Part shown: positions 44,946-53,935 of the stretch, piece after piece
Position numbering within the stretch: position 1 is the stretch's first letter
How the letters are laid out: the number at the start of each line of letters is the position of its first letter
The notes under the pieces: model-generated
Seen by the model: the letters and a program-made list of their open reading frames with translations, nothing else
What the model was told of the DNA's origin: nothing
The model's database searches: none
Assembly: GCF_001642935.1 (NCBI RefSeq)
Contig: NZ_CP016761.1
Span: forward strand, 3,038,001 to 3,102,000
DNA length: 64,000 bases
Direction: 5' to 3'
Source: Fictibacillus arsenicus
GTDB lineage: Bacteria > Bacillota > Bacilli > Bacillales > Fictibacillaceae
Program-made: the position numbers and the translations under genes

Positions 44946-46127
44946 TTATCCAACAAGTTCAAATACGCCTGCTGCACCCATTCCGCCGCCGATACACATT
45001 GTCACAATACCGAACTGCTCGTTTCGTCGCTTCATTTCGTGAAGCAATGTAAGCGTAAGTTTCGTTCCGGAGCATCCAAGCGGATGTCCAAGTGCAATGG
45101 CCCCGCCATTCACGTTTACTTTGCTTTCATCGAGGTTCAGTTCACGGATAACCTGAACTGCCTGCGAGGCGAAAGCCTCATTCAATTCAAATAATCCGAT
45201 ATCTGAAAGCTCCAGACCTGCCATTTTCAATGCTTTTGGAATAGCAGCAACAGGGCCGACTCCCATAATATCCGGCGCCACTCCTGCCACCGCAAAGGAA
45301 CGGAATTTCAACAGAGGTGTTAATCCTTCGGCGATCGCTTTTTCTCTGTTCATTACTAACACAGAGGCTGCTCCGTCACTTGTCTGCGAAGAGTTTCCTG
45401 CTGTTACAGAACCTGTCGGAGTAAATGCCGGGCGCAGTTTGCCTAACACTTCTAAAGAAGTATCTGGACGAACACCCTCGTCGACAGAAACCGCGATTTC
45501 TTTTTCAACAAGCTTTGATTGCTCATCCAGCCAGCGCTTCATAACGGAAACCGGAACGATCTCATCATTAAACTTTCCTTCTTTAATAGCCGCTGCAGCT
45601 TTTTGGTGGCTTCTTACTGCAAATTCATCCTGATCCTGACGCGAAACGCCGAATCTTCTAGCCACTTCTTCAGCCGTGTGCCCCATTCCCATATAATATT
45701 GAGGAACCGTTTCTACCAAATAAGGATTTGGTTTTACGACGTGCCCCACAACGGGTACAAGACTCATAGATTCTGCTCCGCCTGCAATGATAGCGTCAGC
45801 AGCGCCAAGCATAATCTTTTCTGCACCATAAGCAATACTTTGCAGACCCGAAGAACAGAACCGGTTGATCGTAATAGCCGGTACCGTTTCAGGCAGACCA
45901 GCACGGGCTCCAATCAAACGAGCCATGTTCATTCCTTGTTCTGCTTCAGGAACAGCACATCCAATGATCAGATCATCGATCGGACCATCGTAATTTCCAG
46001 CACGCTGTAGTGTTTCTTTAATCGTTACTGCCGCTAATTCATCCGGTCTCATATGTGCAAAAGATCCTTTTTTTGCTTTCCCGACAGCTGTACGAGCACC
46101 TGCAACTATGACTGCATCTTTTAACAT
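44946..46127 (-). CDS. fadA: Acetyl-CoA acyltransferase (thiolase) FadA
   Basis: 393-residue degradative thiolase cleaving 3-ketoacyl-CoA. Nucleophilic Cys in [38 protein letters not shown] and the C-terminal [13 protein letters not shown] (second Cys). Lies 15 bases downstream of fadN. Confidence 0.95.
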   Translation of the reverse strand: MLKDAVIVAGARTAVGKAKKGSFAHMRPDELAAVTIKETLQRAGNYDGPIDDLIIGCAVPEAEQGMNMARLIGARAGLPETVPAITINRFCSSGLQSIAYGAEKIMLGAADAIIAGGAESMSLVPVVGHVVKPNPYLVETVPQYYMGMGHTAEEVARRFGVSRQDQDEFAVRSHQKAAAAIKEGKFNDEIVPVSVMKRWLDEQSKLVEKEIAVSVDEGVRPDTSLEVLGKLRPAFTPTGSVTAGNSSQTSDGAASVLVMNREKAIAEGLTPLLKFRSFAVAGVAPDIMGVGPVAAIPKALKMAGLELSDIGLFELNEAFASQAVQVIRELNLDESKVNVNGGAIALGHPLGCSGTKLTLTLLHEMKRRNEQFGIVTMCIGGGMGAAGVFELVG

Positions 46128-46142
46128 TCGTTTCTTCCCCCC

Positions 46143-48539
46143 TTAGTTTCTTAGCGGCTTGCCTTTTACAAGCATATGCTGCATTCTTGCCTGGCTCTTT
46201 GGTTCTCCTGCAAGGCTTAAAAATGCTTCTCTTTCAAGATCAAGTAAATATTGTTCATCCACATATGTTCCTTCAGGCACTCTTCCTCCTGCTAAAACAA
46301 ATGCTAGTTTCTTAGCAATTTTTAAATCATGTTCAGAAATGTATTGGCTGAAATGCATCGTTTGTGCACCGAGTGCGAGCGTTGCATATCCAGCTTCCCC
46401 AACCACTGGTATCTTCTTTTTAACAGGCGCAGTGTAACCAAGGTCTGAAAGTGCAAGGACCTGACTTTTCGCATCATGTAAAATATGATCGCCATTTACT
46501 GAGATGTTGTCTTCGTTTCGTAAGAATCCTAGTTTTCTAGCTTCTTGTGCTGATGTTGAAACTTTCGCCATGGCGATCGTTTCAAATGCCTGATTCGCCA
46601 CCTTTTGCAGATCGCCTTTCGCACCTTCCGGAAGCTGTTCTAATAGGCGGATATAGAGCTCTTTGTTTCCGCCTCCCCCAGGAATGAGTCCTACTCCAGT
46701 TTCTACGAGACCCATGTAAGTTTCAGATGACATCTGCAATCTTGCAGCCGGCAATGATACTTCAACTCCGCCGCCTAGTGTCATTCCGAAGTTTGCAGCT
46801 ACAACAGGCTTTGAACTGTATCTCACTCTTGCCATCGCTTGCTGGAACTGACGGACCATCATATCGAGTTCAAAAAAGTTTTCATCTTGTGCTTCCATTA
46901 AAATGAGCATGAGATTTGCTCCAACACAGAAGTTCTTACCTTGGTTTCCGATGACAAGCCCTTTGTAGTTTTTCTCTACTTCGTCGATCGCCTGATGAAG
47001 CATCATAATGATCTCAGGTCCGATCGCATTATTCGGTGACGTAAATTCAAGGCCCGCTACATCATCACCTAAATCGATCAAGGTAGCTCCGCCATTTTTC
47101 GTGATCACATTGCCTTTTTCTTTAAGACGGCTTAAGTGAACCACTTTCTTATTTTCTTCTACAGGCAAATAGGTTCCATTGTGGTAGTACGACACTTCAC
47201 CTTCAGCTTTTGAGTAGAATGATGTCTTCTCTGATTGAAGCAATTCTTCCACCCATTGTGGAATCGTCTCTCCTTCAGCCTTCATTCTTTCTACCGACTC
47301 TGGCAGACCGATTGCATCCCAAATCTCAAAAGGTCCGTGTTCCCAGCCAAATCCCCACCTCATCGCCTGGTCGATCGCTACAAGATCGTCCGCAATTTCA
47401 TAGCATTTCTCTGCCGAATACAAAAGAACGGGTTTAATGATGTCCCATAGGAGCTTGCCTGCACGATCTTCACTATATAAAAGCGCTTTCACTTTCTGGT
47501 TTGTTGTTTTCATTTGTTTAGCAGCTTCAAGTGTTGCTGTTTTCATCTTTGAACGCGGCTTGTATTCGAGTGTTTTAGGGTCAAGCTCTAAAATTTCGCT
47601 GCCTGTTTTGCTTCTTTGCTTTAAATAGAAGCCCTGGCCATTTTTGCTTCCTGTCCACCCTTTATCAACCATTTCATTTAGAAAATCAGGAATTTCAAAA
47701 ACTTCTTTTTCTTTCCCGTCTACTTGTTCGTACACGTTTCGAGCTACATGAAGGAATGTATCAAGACCAACGACATCCAGCGTTCTGAACGTTGCTGATT
47801 TTGGACGGCCGATAAGAGGTCCAGTTACAGAATCCACTTCACCGACAGTATAGCCTTGTTTCATCATTTCCTGCATCGTTACCATAAGTCCATATGTGCC
47901 AATGCGGTTCGCGATAAAGTTCGGTGTATCTTTTGCTTCAACTACACCTTTTCCGAGAACGTTCTCACCAAAATTTCTGATGAACTGTACGATTTCAGGT
48001 TTCGTATCTTCAGTAGGAATGATCTCCAAAAGTTTCAAGTATCTTGGAGGATTAAAAAAGTGAGTTCCTAAAAAGTGAGATTTAAAATCTTCGGATCGGC
48101 CTTCAGCCATCGCACGAATGGATATACCAGACGTATTAGAAGTTACAATGCTTCCGGGCTTGCGGTATTGATCAACCTTTTCAAAAAGCTTTTGCTTAAC
48201 ATCGAGACGTTCTACGACAACCTCAATGATCCAGTCTACTTCTTTCAGCTTCTCTAGATCGTCCGTTAAGTTTCCAATTGTAATTAAATCAAGGTTTTCT
48301 TTCACCGCCAGCGGGGCTGGTTTTTGTTTAAGTAATTTTCGTGTTGCTGTTAAGGTAAATTTGTTACGGAATGCCGGGTGATCTTCTGTGATCCCCTTTG
48401 TTTTTTCTTCTTCACTTAAAGAAGGCGGGACAATATCCAATAACAAGGTTGGGATTCCGACGTTCGCTAGATGAGCAGCAATGCCCGATCCCATTACACC
48501 AGACCCTAGTACGGCGGCTTTTCGGATTTGACGAGACAA
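46143..48539 (-). CDS. fadN: 3-hydroxyacyl-CoA dehydrogenase / enoyl-CoA hydratase FadN
   Basis: 798-residue bifunctional enzyme. The N-terminal NAD-binding dehydrogenase has AVLGSGVMGSGIAAHLANVG, THFFNPPRYLKLLEIIPT and the domain end near residue 420. The C-terminal crotonase-like half (about 490-700) has IGNQGKNFCVGANL and GMTLGGGVEVSLPAARLQ. TTG start at 48539 after GGGGGAAG. A FadR-type operator lies just upstream. Confidence 0.94.
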   Translation of the reverse strand: MSRQIRKAAVLGSGVMGSGIAAHLANVGIPTLLLDIVPPSLSEEEKTKGITEDHPAFRNKFTLTATRKLLKQKPAPLAVKENLDLITIGNLTDDLEKLKEVDWIIEVVVERLDVKQKLFEKVDQYRKPGSIVTSNTSGISIRAMAEGRSEDFKSHFLGTHFFNPPRYLKLLEIIPTEDTKPEIVQFIRNFGENVLGKGVVEAKDTPNFIANRIGTYGLMVTMQEMMKQGYTVGEVDSVTGPLIGRPKSATFRTLDVVGLDTFLHVARNVYEQVDGKEKEVFEIPDFLNEMVDKGWTGSKNGQGFYLKQRSKTGSEILELDPKTLEYKPRSKMKTATLEAAKQMKTTNQKVKALLYSEDRAGKLLWDIIKPVLLYSAEKCYEIADDLVAIDQAMRWGFGWEHGPFEIWDAIGLPESVERMKAEGETIPQWVEELLQSEKTSFYSKAEGEVSYYHNGTYLPVEENKKVVHLSRLKEKGNVITKNGGATLIDLGDDVAGLEFTSPNNAIGPEIIMMLHQAIDEVEKNYKGLVIGNQGKNFCVGANLMLILMEAQDENFFELDMMVRQFQQAMARVRYSSKPVVAANFGMTLGGGVEVSLPAARLQMSSETYMGLVETGVGLIPGGGGNKELYIRLLEQLPEGAKGDLQKVANQAFETIAMAKVSTSAQEARKLGFLRNEDNISVNGDHILHDAKSQVLALSDLGYTAPVKKKIPVVGEAGYATLALGAQTMHFSQYISEHDLKIAKKLAFVLAGGRVPEGTYVDEQYLLDLEREAFLSLAGEPKSQARMQHMLVKGKPLRN

Positions 48540-48558
48540 AATAGACTTCCCCCTTTAT

Positions 48559-48576
48559 TGAATGAATGCTCATTCA
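48559..48576. promoter_or_regulatory. FadR operator upstream of fadNAE
   Basis: Perfect palindrome TGAATGA-ATGC-TCATTCA, matching the Bacillus FadR consensus TGAATGAMTAANCATTCA, 20 bases ahead of the fadN start. Long-chain acyl-CoA would relieve repression, from family knowledge. Confidence 0.85.
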
Positions 48577-48664
48577 TTTTTTATCCATAAAAAAATTAAT
48601 TAGCCTATACTCAATATAAAATATATTCAGAATTTTAGCAATAGTTCAGAACTATTTCTTTAAA

Positions 48665-48882
48665 ATTGTTTCTAAAGGATTGTTGCTTTTGGCTTTTGCG
48701 ATTTTCATCATTTGCAAGTTGATTGGAGCGCAAGGTGCGAGACTCCTACGGGACGAGCGGTCAGGTGGAGACTCCTAATGGCGCAAAGCGGCAGGAGGCT
48801 CACCGCACGCCCCGTGGAAAGCGAGCAGCCTGGAGCGGAAATCAACTACTTTCAATGGCAATAATGTATGATAAAACAGCTT
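48665..48882. repeat. Dispersed MITE-like element, copy I
   Basis: TTCTAAAGGATTGTTGCTTT, AAGTTGATTGGAGCGCAAGG, GGAGACTCCTAATGGCGCAA ... GGAGCGGAAATCAACTACTT, GGCAATAATGTATG, AAAACAGC. It is very close in sequence to copies C and K. Fills the gap between fadN and the proline dehydrogenase gene. Confidence 0.85.
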
Positions 48883-48886
48883 TTAA

Positions 48887-48919
48887 TAAAAAAAGAACTC
48901 CCATGTAGAGAGTTCTTTT
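48887..48919 (-). terminator. Terminator of the proline dehydrogenase gene
   Basis: AAGAACTC / GAGTTCTT arms followed by seven T residues on the minus strand. Confidence 0.8.
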
Positions 48920-48958
48920 GCAGTCTATTGTTATTTTTGCTTAAAGTAATATACTAAA

Positions 48959-49876
48959 TTACTTTCCGAATACACCTTTTAGTACAAACATAACGTTTGC
49001 TGGTCTTTCAGCAAGTCTTCTCATGAAGTAGCCATACCAGTCGTTTCCGTATGGTACGTAAATACGCATCTTGTACCCTTCTTGCATCAGCTGATCCTGG
49101 CGTTCTACACGAATGCCATAAAGCATCTGGAATTCGAATTGGTCGTAAGGAATGTTGTGCTTATCAACAAGTTCCTTTGTATATTGAATGATCTCATCAT
49201 CATGAGTTGCGATTGCAGTATAATTGCCGTTTAACAGGTGTGTTTCAATCAATTTTTTAAAATTGTTATCCACGTCACTTTTTTCAGGATAAGCCACTTT
49301 AGGAGATTCTTTATAGGCACCTTTAACAAGACGCAAGTTAGGCTGATATTCATTAAGATTCTGTACATCTTCTAATGAACGGTACAGATATGCCTGAATT
49401 ACAGTCGAGATATTATCATATTCTTTTTTCAGCTGTTTAAAGATCTGTAATGTTTTTTCACAGCGGGAATAATCTTCCATATCAATCGTGATAAAGACAT
49501 TATGTTTTACAGCTGCATCCATGATTTTTTTCATGTTGCTGAGAACCAGTTCATCGCTGATGTCTAATCCCATCGAAGTCATCTTTAATGAAAGCTGTGA
49601 ATCAAGCTTTTCTTTTGCAATCGCTTTGATCGCTTGAATACAGTGTTCTGTCATCTCAGCTGCTTCACGTTCGCTGTCTACAAATTCACCTAAATGATCG
49701 ATCGTAACAGGCATACCTTTTTCATTTAGTTTTTTAATTGCTGAAATCGAGCTTTCAAGTGTTGCTCCTGCTACAAAACGCGCTGCACCAAAACGCAAAC
49801 CATACTTTTTAGCCAAGCTCGTCATAGATTTGTTTTTAGCTAAAAATAAGAAAAAATTACGCATTGCTTGTTCCAA
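48959..49876 (-). CDS. Proline dehydrogenase (YusM-like)
   Basis: 305-residue FAD-dependent proline dehydrogenase making pyrroline-5-carboxylate. Conserved VTIDHLGEFVDSEREAAE, FITIDMEDYSRCEKTLQIF, LRLVKGAYKESPKVAYPEK, FEFQMLYGIR and YVPYGNDWYGYFMRRLAERP. TTG start at 49876 behind GGGGG. B. subtilis has yusM (also called fadM) at the same place upstream of fadN. Confidence 0.92.
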   Translation of the reverse strand: MEQAMRNFFLFLAKNKSMTSLAKKYGLRFGAARFVAGATLESSISAIKKLNEKGMPVTIDHLGEFVDSEREAAEMTEHCIQAIKAIAKEKLDSQLSLKMTSMGLDISDELVLSNMKKIMDAAVKHNVFITIDMEDYSRCEKTLQIFKQLKKEYDNISTVIQAYLYRSLEDVQNLNEYQPNLRLVKGAYKESPKVAYPEKSDVDNNFKKLIETHLLNGNYTAIATHDDEIIQYTKELVDKHNIPYDQFEFQMLYGIRVERQDQLMQEGYKMRIYVPYGNDWYGYFMRRLAERPANVMFVLKGVFGK

Positions 49877-50012
49877 TCTAATTGCCCCCTATTACACTTT
49901 CTTATATATTAAATTTGGTTAATTTCTTATTCGATGTAACCGCTTTAAATATATCATTCTTTTTGCAAAGTTTGTCGATTTTGCAAAATTTAAATTTTTT
50001 AAATGGGCAAAA

Positions 50013-50036
50013 GAAAAAACAGCCTAAATGGCTGCT
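50013..50036 (-). terminator. Terminator of yusN
   Basis: CAGCC / GGCTG hairpin with TTTTTT on the minus strand. Confidence 0.55.
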
Positions 50037-50045
50037 GCTTTTCTC

Positions 50046-50297
50046 TTAATTATGATTTGTTCTACGATGCTCTTCGTTTAATTTCTTTATTTCGCTGATC
50101 AGGTCCTTCATCGCTTCCTTTGCATCAGGATAACTCTCGTTCCAGTGCTTGGCTAGCGGCGGCATACTTTTAGCAATACTAGAATACAAAACATATGCTT
50201 TTACCATTTCAACATGCTCAGGTTCTGTTTTGCCGATCAAGAGTTCAGTATATTTTTCAATCAGCCCGTCAAGCTGAGATTGCAATTTTTTATCCAA
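50046..50297 (-). CDS. yusN: YusN, DUF2573 protein
   Basis: 83-residue helical protein (LQSQLDGLIEKYTELLIGKT ... SMPPLAKHWNESYPDAKEAM). TTG start behind GAGGAG. Function unknown; found next to yusM in Bacillus. Confidence 0.75.
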   Translation of the reverse strand: MDKKLQSQLDGLIEKYTELLIGKTEPEHVEMVKAYVLYSSIAKSMPPLAKHWNESYPDAKEAMKDLISEIKKLNEEHRRTNHN

Positions 50298-50318
50298 GAC
50301 TAACTCCTCACTTTCTCT

Positions 50319-51404
50319 TTATAGGAATAGTGATGACATCACTGCTAAATAGAGTGAACATGCAGCTAAAATAGAACCGCCGAACACTGGCAGGAATTCT
50401 ATTTTTCTCTTAATTCCAATGAAAACTCCTGTTAAAAGAATCATACAAGCAAACAGCCAGCCAAGGCTCATCAGCGATATTTCAATTCTCAACATTGGAT
50501 TGTCCCCGGGATTCAATCCTGTTATGAAGGAGAATAATGGCGAAGGCTTCTCCATTTTCAGTGTTTCCGCTATATCATGCGGAGGAGTCTGCTGGCTCAT
50601 CACAGCTGTTGCTGCAAATACAAAGAACAACAGGATTCCTTCAGCTCTGATCCATTTCTTTAAGGACAAAGAGCTGTCCCCATCTTTGAGCTTCTTTTTT
50701 AACCACACACCATTAATAAGACTATAAAAGATAACAACAAAAAGCAAAATATGCTTTATCAATAACGCTTGTCCATAATTCAGTAAATATCCGTTTACAT
50801 ATTCAGGTACGATGTATGACATCAGCCATATTCCAGCCCCGATTACGATGAAAAGACAAACAAGCGCGAAAGGTGTAAACCATTTATAAAAAGATAACCC
50901 TGGTATCTTATCTTTGCTAAAAAAACCAACTGCAAGAAGGGTACCTGACCATGCAGTAACGGCTAAGAAATGAAGAGAATGCGCAAAAATACCTAATGAA
51001 TTTAAACTGGCTGCATGGCTGGCATAACCGATGGATAGTGCCATCCCTGTTAACAACACTAAAGAAAGCCCTGCAAAGAACCGCTCTTCACCTACGTCGT
51101 TAAACATGACCATAAAAAATAATAACACCGATATGCCGGTTAAAAACAGCCAGCCTTTTCCTATTTCAAAACTGAAAACGATATTTTGAAATGTAAGCCA
51201 ATACCCGATACCCTCTCCTAAATGAAGAGTAAGCCTCATCAGTTCTCCGATGCCGAAAACAGGTACTAAGGCAATAAGGAAAAGCAGCCATCGTTTCTGT
51301 ATATGAACTTCAGGTCTTTTTGTTTTAGGAACAGAATAAAGGATACATGTACCGATGAGAATGGAAAAACATAAATACAGCATTGCCTTAGCAACAATAA
51401 ACAT
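50319..51404 (-). CDS. CopD-domain copper resistance membrane protein
   Basis: About 361 residues, eight or more hydrophobic spans, with the CopD-type region HSLHFLAVTAWSGTLLAVGF and FSKDKIPGL. In CopCD/YcnJ systems CopD takes copper into the cytoplasm. No CopC domain is present here. The ATG at 51404 is 9 bases after AGGAG. Upstream of yusN by 22 bases. Confidence 0.75.
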   Translation of the reverse strand: MFIVAKAMLYLCFSILIGTCILYSVPKTKRPEVHIQKRWLLFLIALVPVFGIGELMRLTLHLGEGIGYWLTFQNIVFSFEIGKGWLFLTGISVLLFFMVMFNDVGEERFFAGLSLVLLTGMALSIGYASHAASLNSLGIFAHSLHFLAVTAWSGTLLAVGFFSKDKIPGLSFYKWFTPFALVCLFIVIGAGIWLMSYIVPEYVNGYLLNYGQALLIKHILLFVVIFYSLINGVWLKKKLKDGDSSLSLKKWIRAEGILLFFVFAATAVMSQQTPPHDIAETLKMEKPSPLFSFITGLNPGDNPMLRIEISLMSLGWLFACMILLTGVFIGIKRKIEFLPVFGGSILAACSLYLAVMSSLFL

Positions 51405-51497
51405 ACTAATAAACTCCTTCACAACAAGTCTATATCTATTGTAGCAGGGATTGGAAGAAGACGAAAAAATAAGATTGACAATATGACGAATTCCAAT

Positions 51498-51547
51498 AAA
51501 AAAGCTGATTCACCCAGCTTTAACAGCTTTTTTGTGAATCAGCTTTT
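51498..51547 (-). terminator. Terminator
   Basis: Perfect 14-base arms AAAAGCTGATTCAC and GTGAATCAGCTTTT, just after the stop of the gene at 51550. Confidence 0.75.
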
Positions 51548-51549
51548 AT

Positions 51550-52416
51550 TTATCTATTTCCTCTTTGAACGACTTTCGATAGAAATTTTACACCGTCTTC
51601 ATAACTAAACTTCTTTGCAGCACGTCTAAATTCTTTTAAGCCTTTGCGTGTTACATTAAAGTATGGATCGATCAATCCCTCTTCCTTCAGATGGTTAGCC
51701 GTTTCTAACGTAATCGAATGCTGTATCTCTCTCATCTTATGGTTGAACTGTTCTAGACTTGCATTCAAAACAAATTCTTTTCCTAAAAGCTGCACTACAT
51801 CTTTAGCGGTAGCCGTTTGAACAGTATGTTCATCCTGATTATCTTCCAGGTGCTGTTCGTCCTCTTCGTATTCTTCTTCAATCATTTCTTCCGGTTCAAG
51901 CAACGAAGTAATACGTACGACCTCTTGTTTTGCCAGCATGATTTCTTTTTCTTTCTGTAAGAGATAATCAATATAATCTCGCTTATCATCTTCATGAAGA
52001 TCTTCATCGATTAATCTGTTTGTGATTTCTTTTTGAACTTGTTTCATTCGTTTAACTTGTTCTTCTAAAGTTAATAATTGGCGTTCCATTTCTTCTCTGT
52101 CTGATTCATTTAGTGTAACTTCTGGTTCGATCATCTCTTCCGCTTCTTCTGTCACATTCTGTTTATTTTTTTTAGTAACAGGAAGTAAAAATTTTCCGGC
52201 TGCTGAAAAAGCCTGGAGCGCTTCATTTATTTTTACATAAAACATACTGCAGATCCCGATTGCAAAAATGGCTAGAATAAACGCCAGCATATCGGAAAAA
52301 TGAAACGTAAATTTAGTTACAGCAATTTTAAACATTAAGACCATTGAAAAAAGACTGATTAAAATAATTTTAAACCAATGATTGCGAAGTTTAATTTTCT
52401 CATCTGTTGTTCTCAA
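51550..52416 (-). CDS. Membrane protein with coiled coil, unknown function
   Basis: 288 residues: two N-terminal membrane spans (IILISLFSMVLMFKIAV and LAFILAIFAIGICSMFYV), a long charged coiled coil (about residues 95-200, rich in Glu, Gln, Lys, Arg) and a C-terminal part with GLIDPYFNVTRKGLKEFRRA resembling a small winged-helix-like tail. TTG start behind GGGGG. I do not recognise the family. It stands alone between CopD and the ger genes. Confidence 0.6.
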   Translation of the reverse strand: MRTTDEKIKLRNHWFKIILISLFSMVLMFKIAVTKFTFHFSDMLAFILAIFAIGICSMFYVKINEALQAFSAAGKFLLPVTKKNKQNVTEEAEEMIEPEVTLNESDREEMERQLLTLEEQVKRMKQVQKEITNRLIDEDLHEDDKRDYIDYLLQKEKEIMLAKQEVVRITSLLEPEEMIEEEYEEDEQHLEDNQDEHTVQTATAKDVVQLLGKEFVLNASLEQFNHKMREIQHSITLETANHLKEEGLIDPYFNVTRKGLKEFRRAAKKFSYEDGVKFLSKVVQRGNR

Positions 52417-52516
52417 AGTAATTGCCCCCTTTAAACTCGCTACTCTATAGCTCTATATAGGAATAACTTTATAACTATTCGTAAGAGATCTGTTTTTTTG
52501 TCCGCGTTTTTAAAAA

Positions 52517-52798
52517 AGACTGTTTTCTTATACTTTGATGCTTTTGAAAGAGGTTAATTTCCACTTCAAGACTCGCTTTCCGCAGGGTGTGCGTTGAGCC
52601 TGATCGAAGATATTAAAGATATGGAGTCATAGAAGCGTATTGCTCCTGCGTCTACAAGATAATTCTATCGAAGAGGACTTCCTCGTCGCATGCCTTACGA
52701 GAAGGTTACTCAGGTGGTTGGCACGCACCTTGCACTCAATCAACTTGTCAATGAAGAGAATGAAAAATGAACCAAAAGCAACAATCTATAAGAAAGCA
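52517..52798. repeat. Dispersed MITE-like element, copy J (extra module)
   Basis: GACTGTTTTCTTATAC, GAAAGAGGTTAATTTCCACT, CTCGCTTTCCGCAGGGTGTG, GCTCCTGCGTCTACAAG, TCGTCGCATGCCTTACGAG ... CACTCAATCAACTTG, AAAAGCAACAATC. It lies exactly where a gerB gene would be expected downstream of gerC. Confidence 0.7.
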
Positions 52799-52801
52799 TC
52801 A

Positions 52802-52838
52802 AAAAATGAAAAACAGCAGACACAAACAGCTGCTGTCC
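52802..52838 (-). terminator. Terminator of the ger operon
   Basis: ACAGCAG / CTGCTGT arms followed by TTTTTC on the minus strand. Confidence 0.55.
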
Positions 52839-52846
52839 AAATTCCA

Positions 52847-53935
52847 TTATTCAATTACTCCCGATTCAACGATTTCAATTTCTGTTGATACGGTTATCTT
52901 CATATCAGGGTACTGTTTCTGAAATCTTTTAAAATCCCAATTCTTTTCCCGACGTCTTACCTGGTCCCCCAATCCTAGCGGGTCAACATTTAACATCTGA
53001 AACTTAGTGATTATTCTTTTGGCATCTTTATTAATTTGTTTTTTAAATGTCTTTTCAATAAGTTCGATATTCGGCTTTTCTTCTAAGTTTAACCAAGGGG
53101 GATATTCATGGATCTCACCTAAAATTTTCACCTTAATATCGAATTCAGGAACACCATTTACTTTTCTTACCTTATAAGATGTAGTTCCTTTTATATTGCG
53201 AATAACTGCATGCCCCTCTTGTTTTCCTTTTTTCAGTTCAACTTCATAGTGCCCAGTCTTTGATCCATCGACCATCACTTTAAATACAAAAGATTCAATG
53301 TGGTTAATTTTTCCTGCGTATTTATCATCCTTAAAAAGGGCGATTCCCTCAAGCTGCATTGCCTTTTTTTCTGTTCTAACGATAGGCAAAAACGGATCTA
53401 TTCCTTCTCCGTAATAACTGTATAAAAAAACATGCAAATTTGTTTTCGGGAGATTTTCACTCTCAATATTTTGTTCGATCAAATTCATAAGATAAATGGA
53501 AGGAAGAGGTGCAGCCGTATATTTTGTTGTTAATAATTCGTTTGTACTGTTATCTACAACTGATAAATATAAACGATTACCTACGTTTGGGTCACGGTAT
53601 AGTGAGTTAACGATGTCTAATATTCCTTTTTTTGCAAATTTTTTGTTAAAGAGCACGATTCTTAATTGTCCTGTAGACAGAGTTTTGGGTGATTTTGTGT
53701 TTAGCTTTGAACGAATAAAACGGCTAGTATGTGATACTGCTGAAAGTGATTCAACTCGAACCGTGCCATCAGGATCAAAGATAGGATAGGTTATCGTTCC
53801 CTTAATATTATGATTAGGAAGCTCATCAAAACCAACAGCATGAATGAGCTGTACTTCATCAATGATTTGTTTTGGTACACATCCGATTAATAAGGAAAGA
53901 ATAGAAACTATGAAAATGCTCTTTATTTTCATCAT
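52847..53935 (-). CDS. GerC-type germinant receptor lipoprotein
   Basis: 362-residue Ger(x)C lipoprotein: signal KSIFIVSILSLLIGC with lipobox LIGC, then EVQLIHAVGFDELPNHNIKG and the family's three-domain layout to LGDQVRRREKNWDFKRFQK. GerC proteins are spore inner-membrane receptor subunits needed for nutrient germination. Overlaps the stop of the gerA gene by four bases. No gerB follows. Confidence 0.88.
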   Translation of the reverse strand: MMKIKSIFIVSILSLLIGCVPKQIIDEVQLIHAVGFDELPNHNIKGTITYPIFDPDGTVRVESLSAVSHTSRFIRSKLNTKSPKTLSTGQLRIVLFNKKFAKKGILDIVNSLYRDPNVGNRLYLSVVDNSTNELLTTKYTAAPLPSIYLMNLIEQNIESENLPKTNLHVFLYSYYGEGIDPFLPIVRTEKKAMQLEGIALFKDDKYAGKINHIESFVFKVMVDGSKTGHYEVELKKGKQEGHAVIRNIKGTTSYKVRKVNGVPEFDIKVKILGEIHEYPPWLNLEEKPNIELIEKTFKKQINKDAKRIITKFQMLNVDPLGLGDQVRRREKNWDFKRFQKQYPDMKITVSTEIEIVESGVIE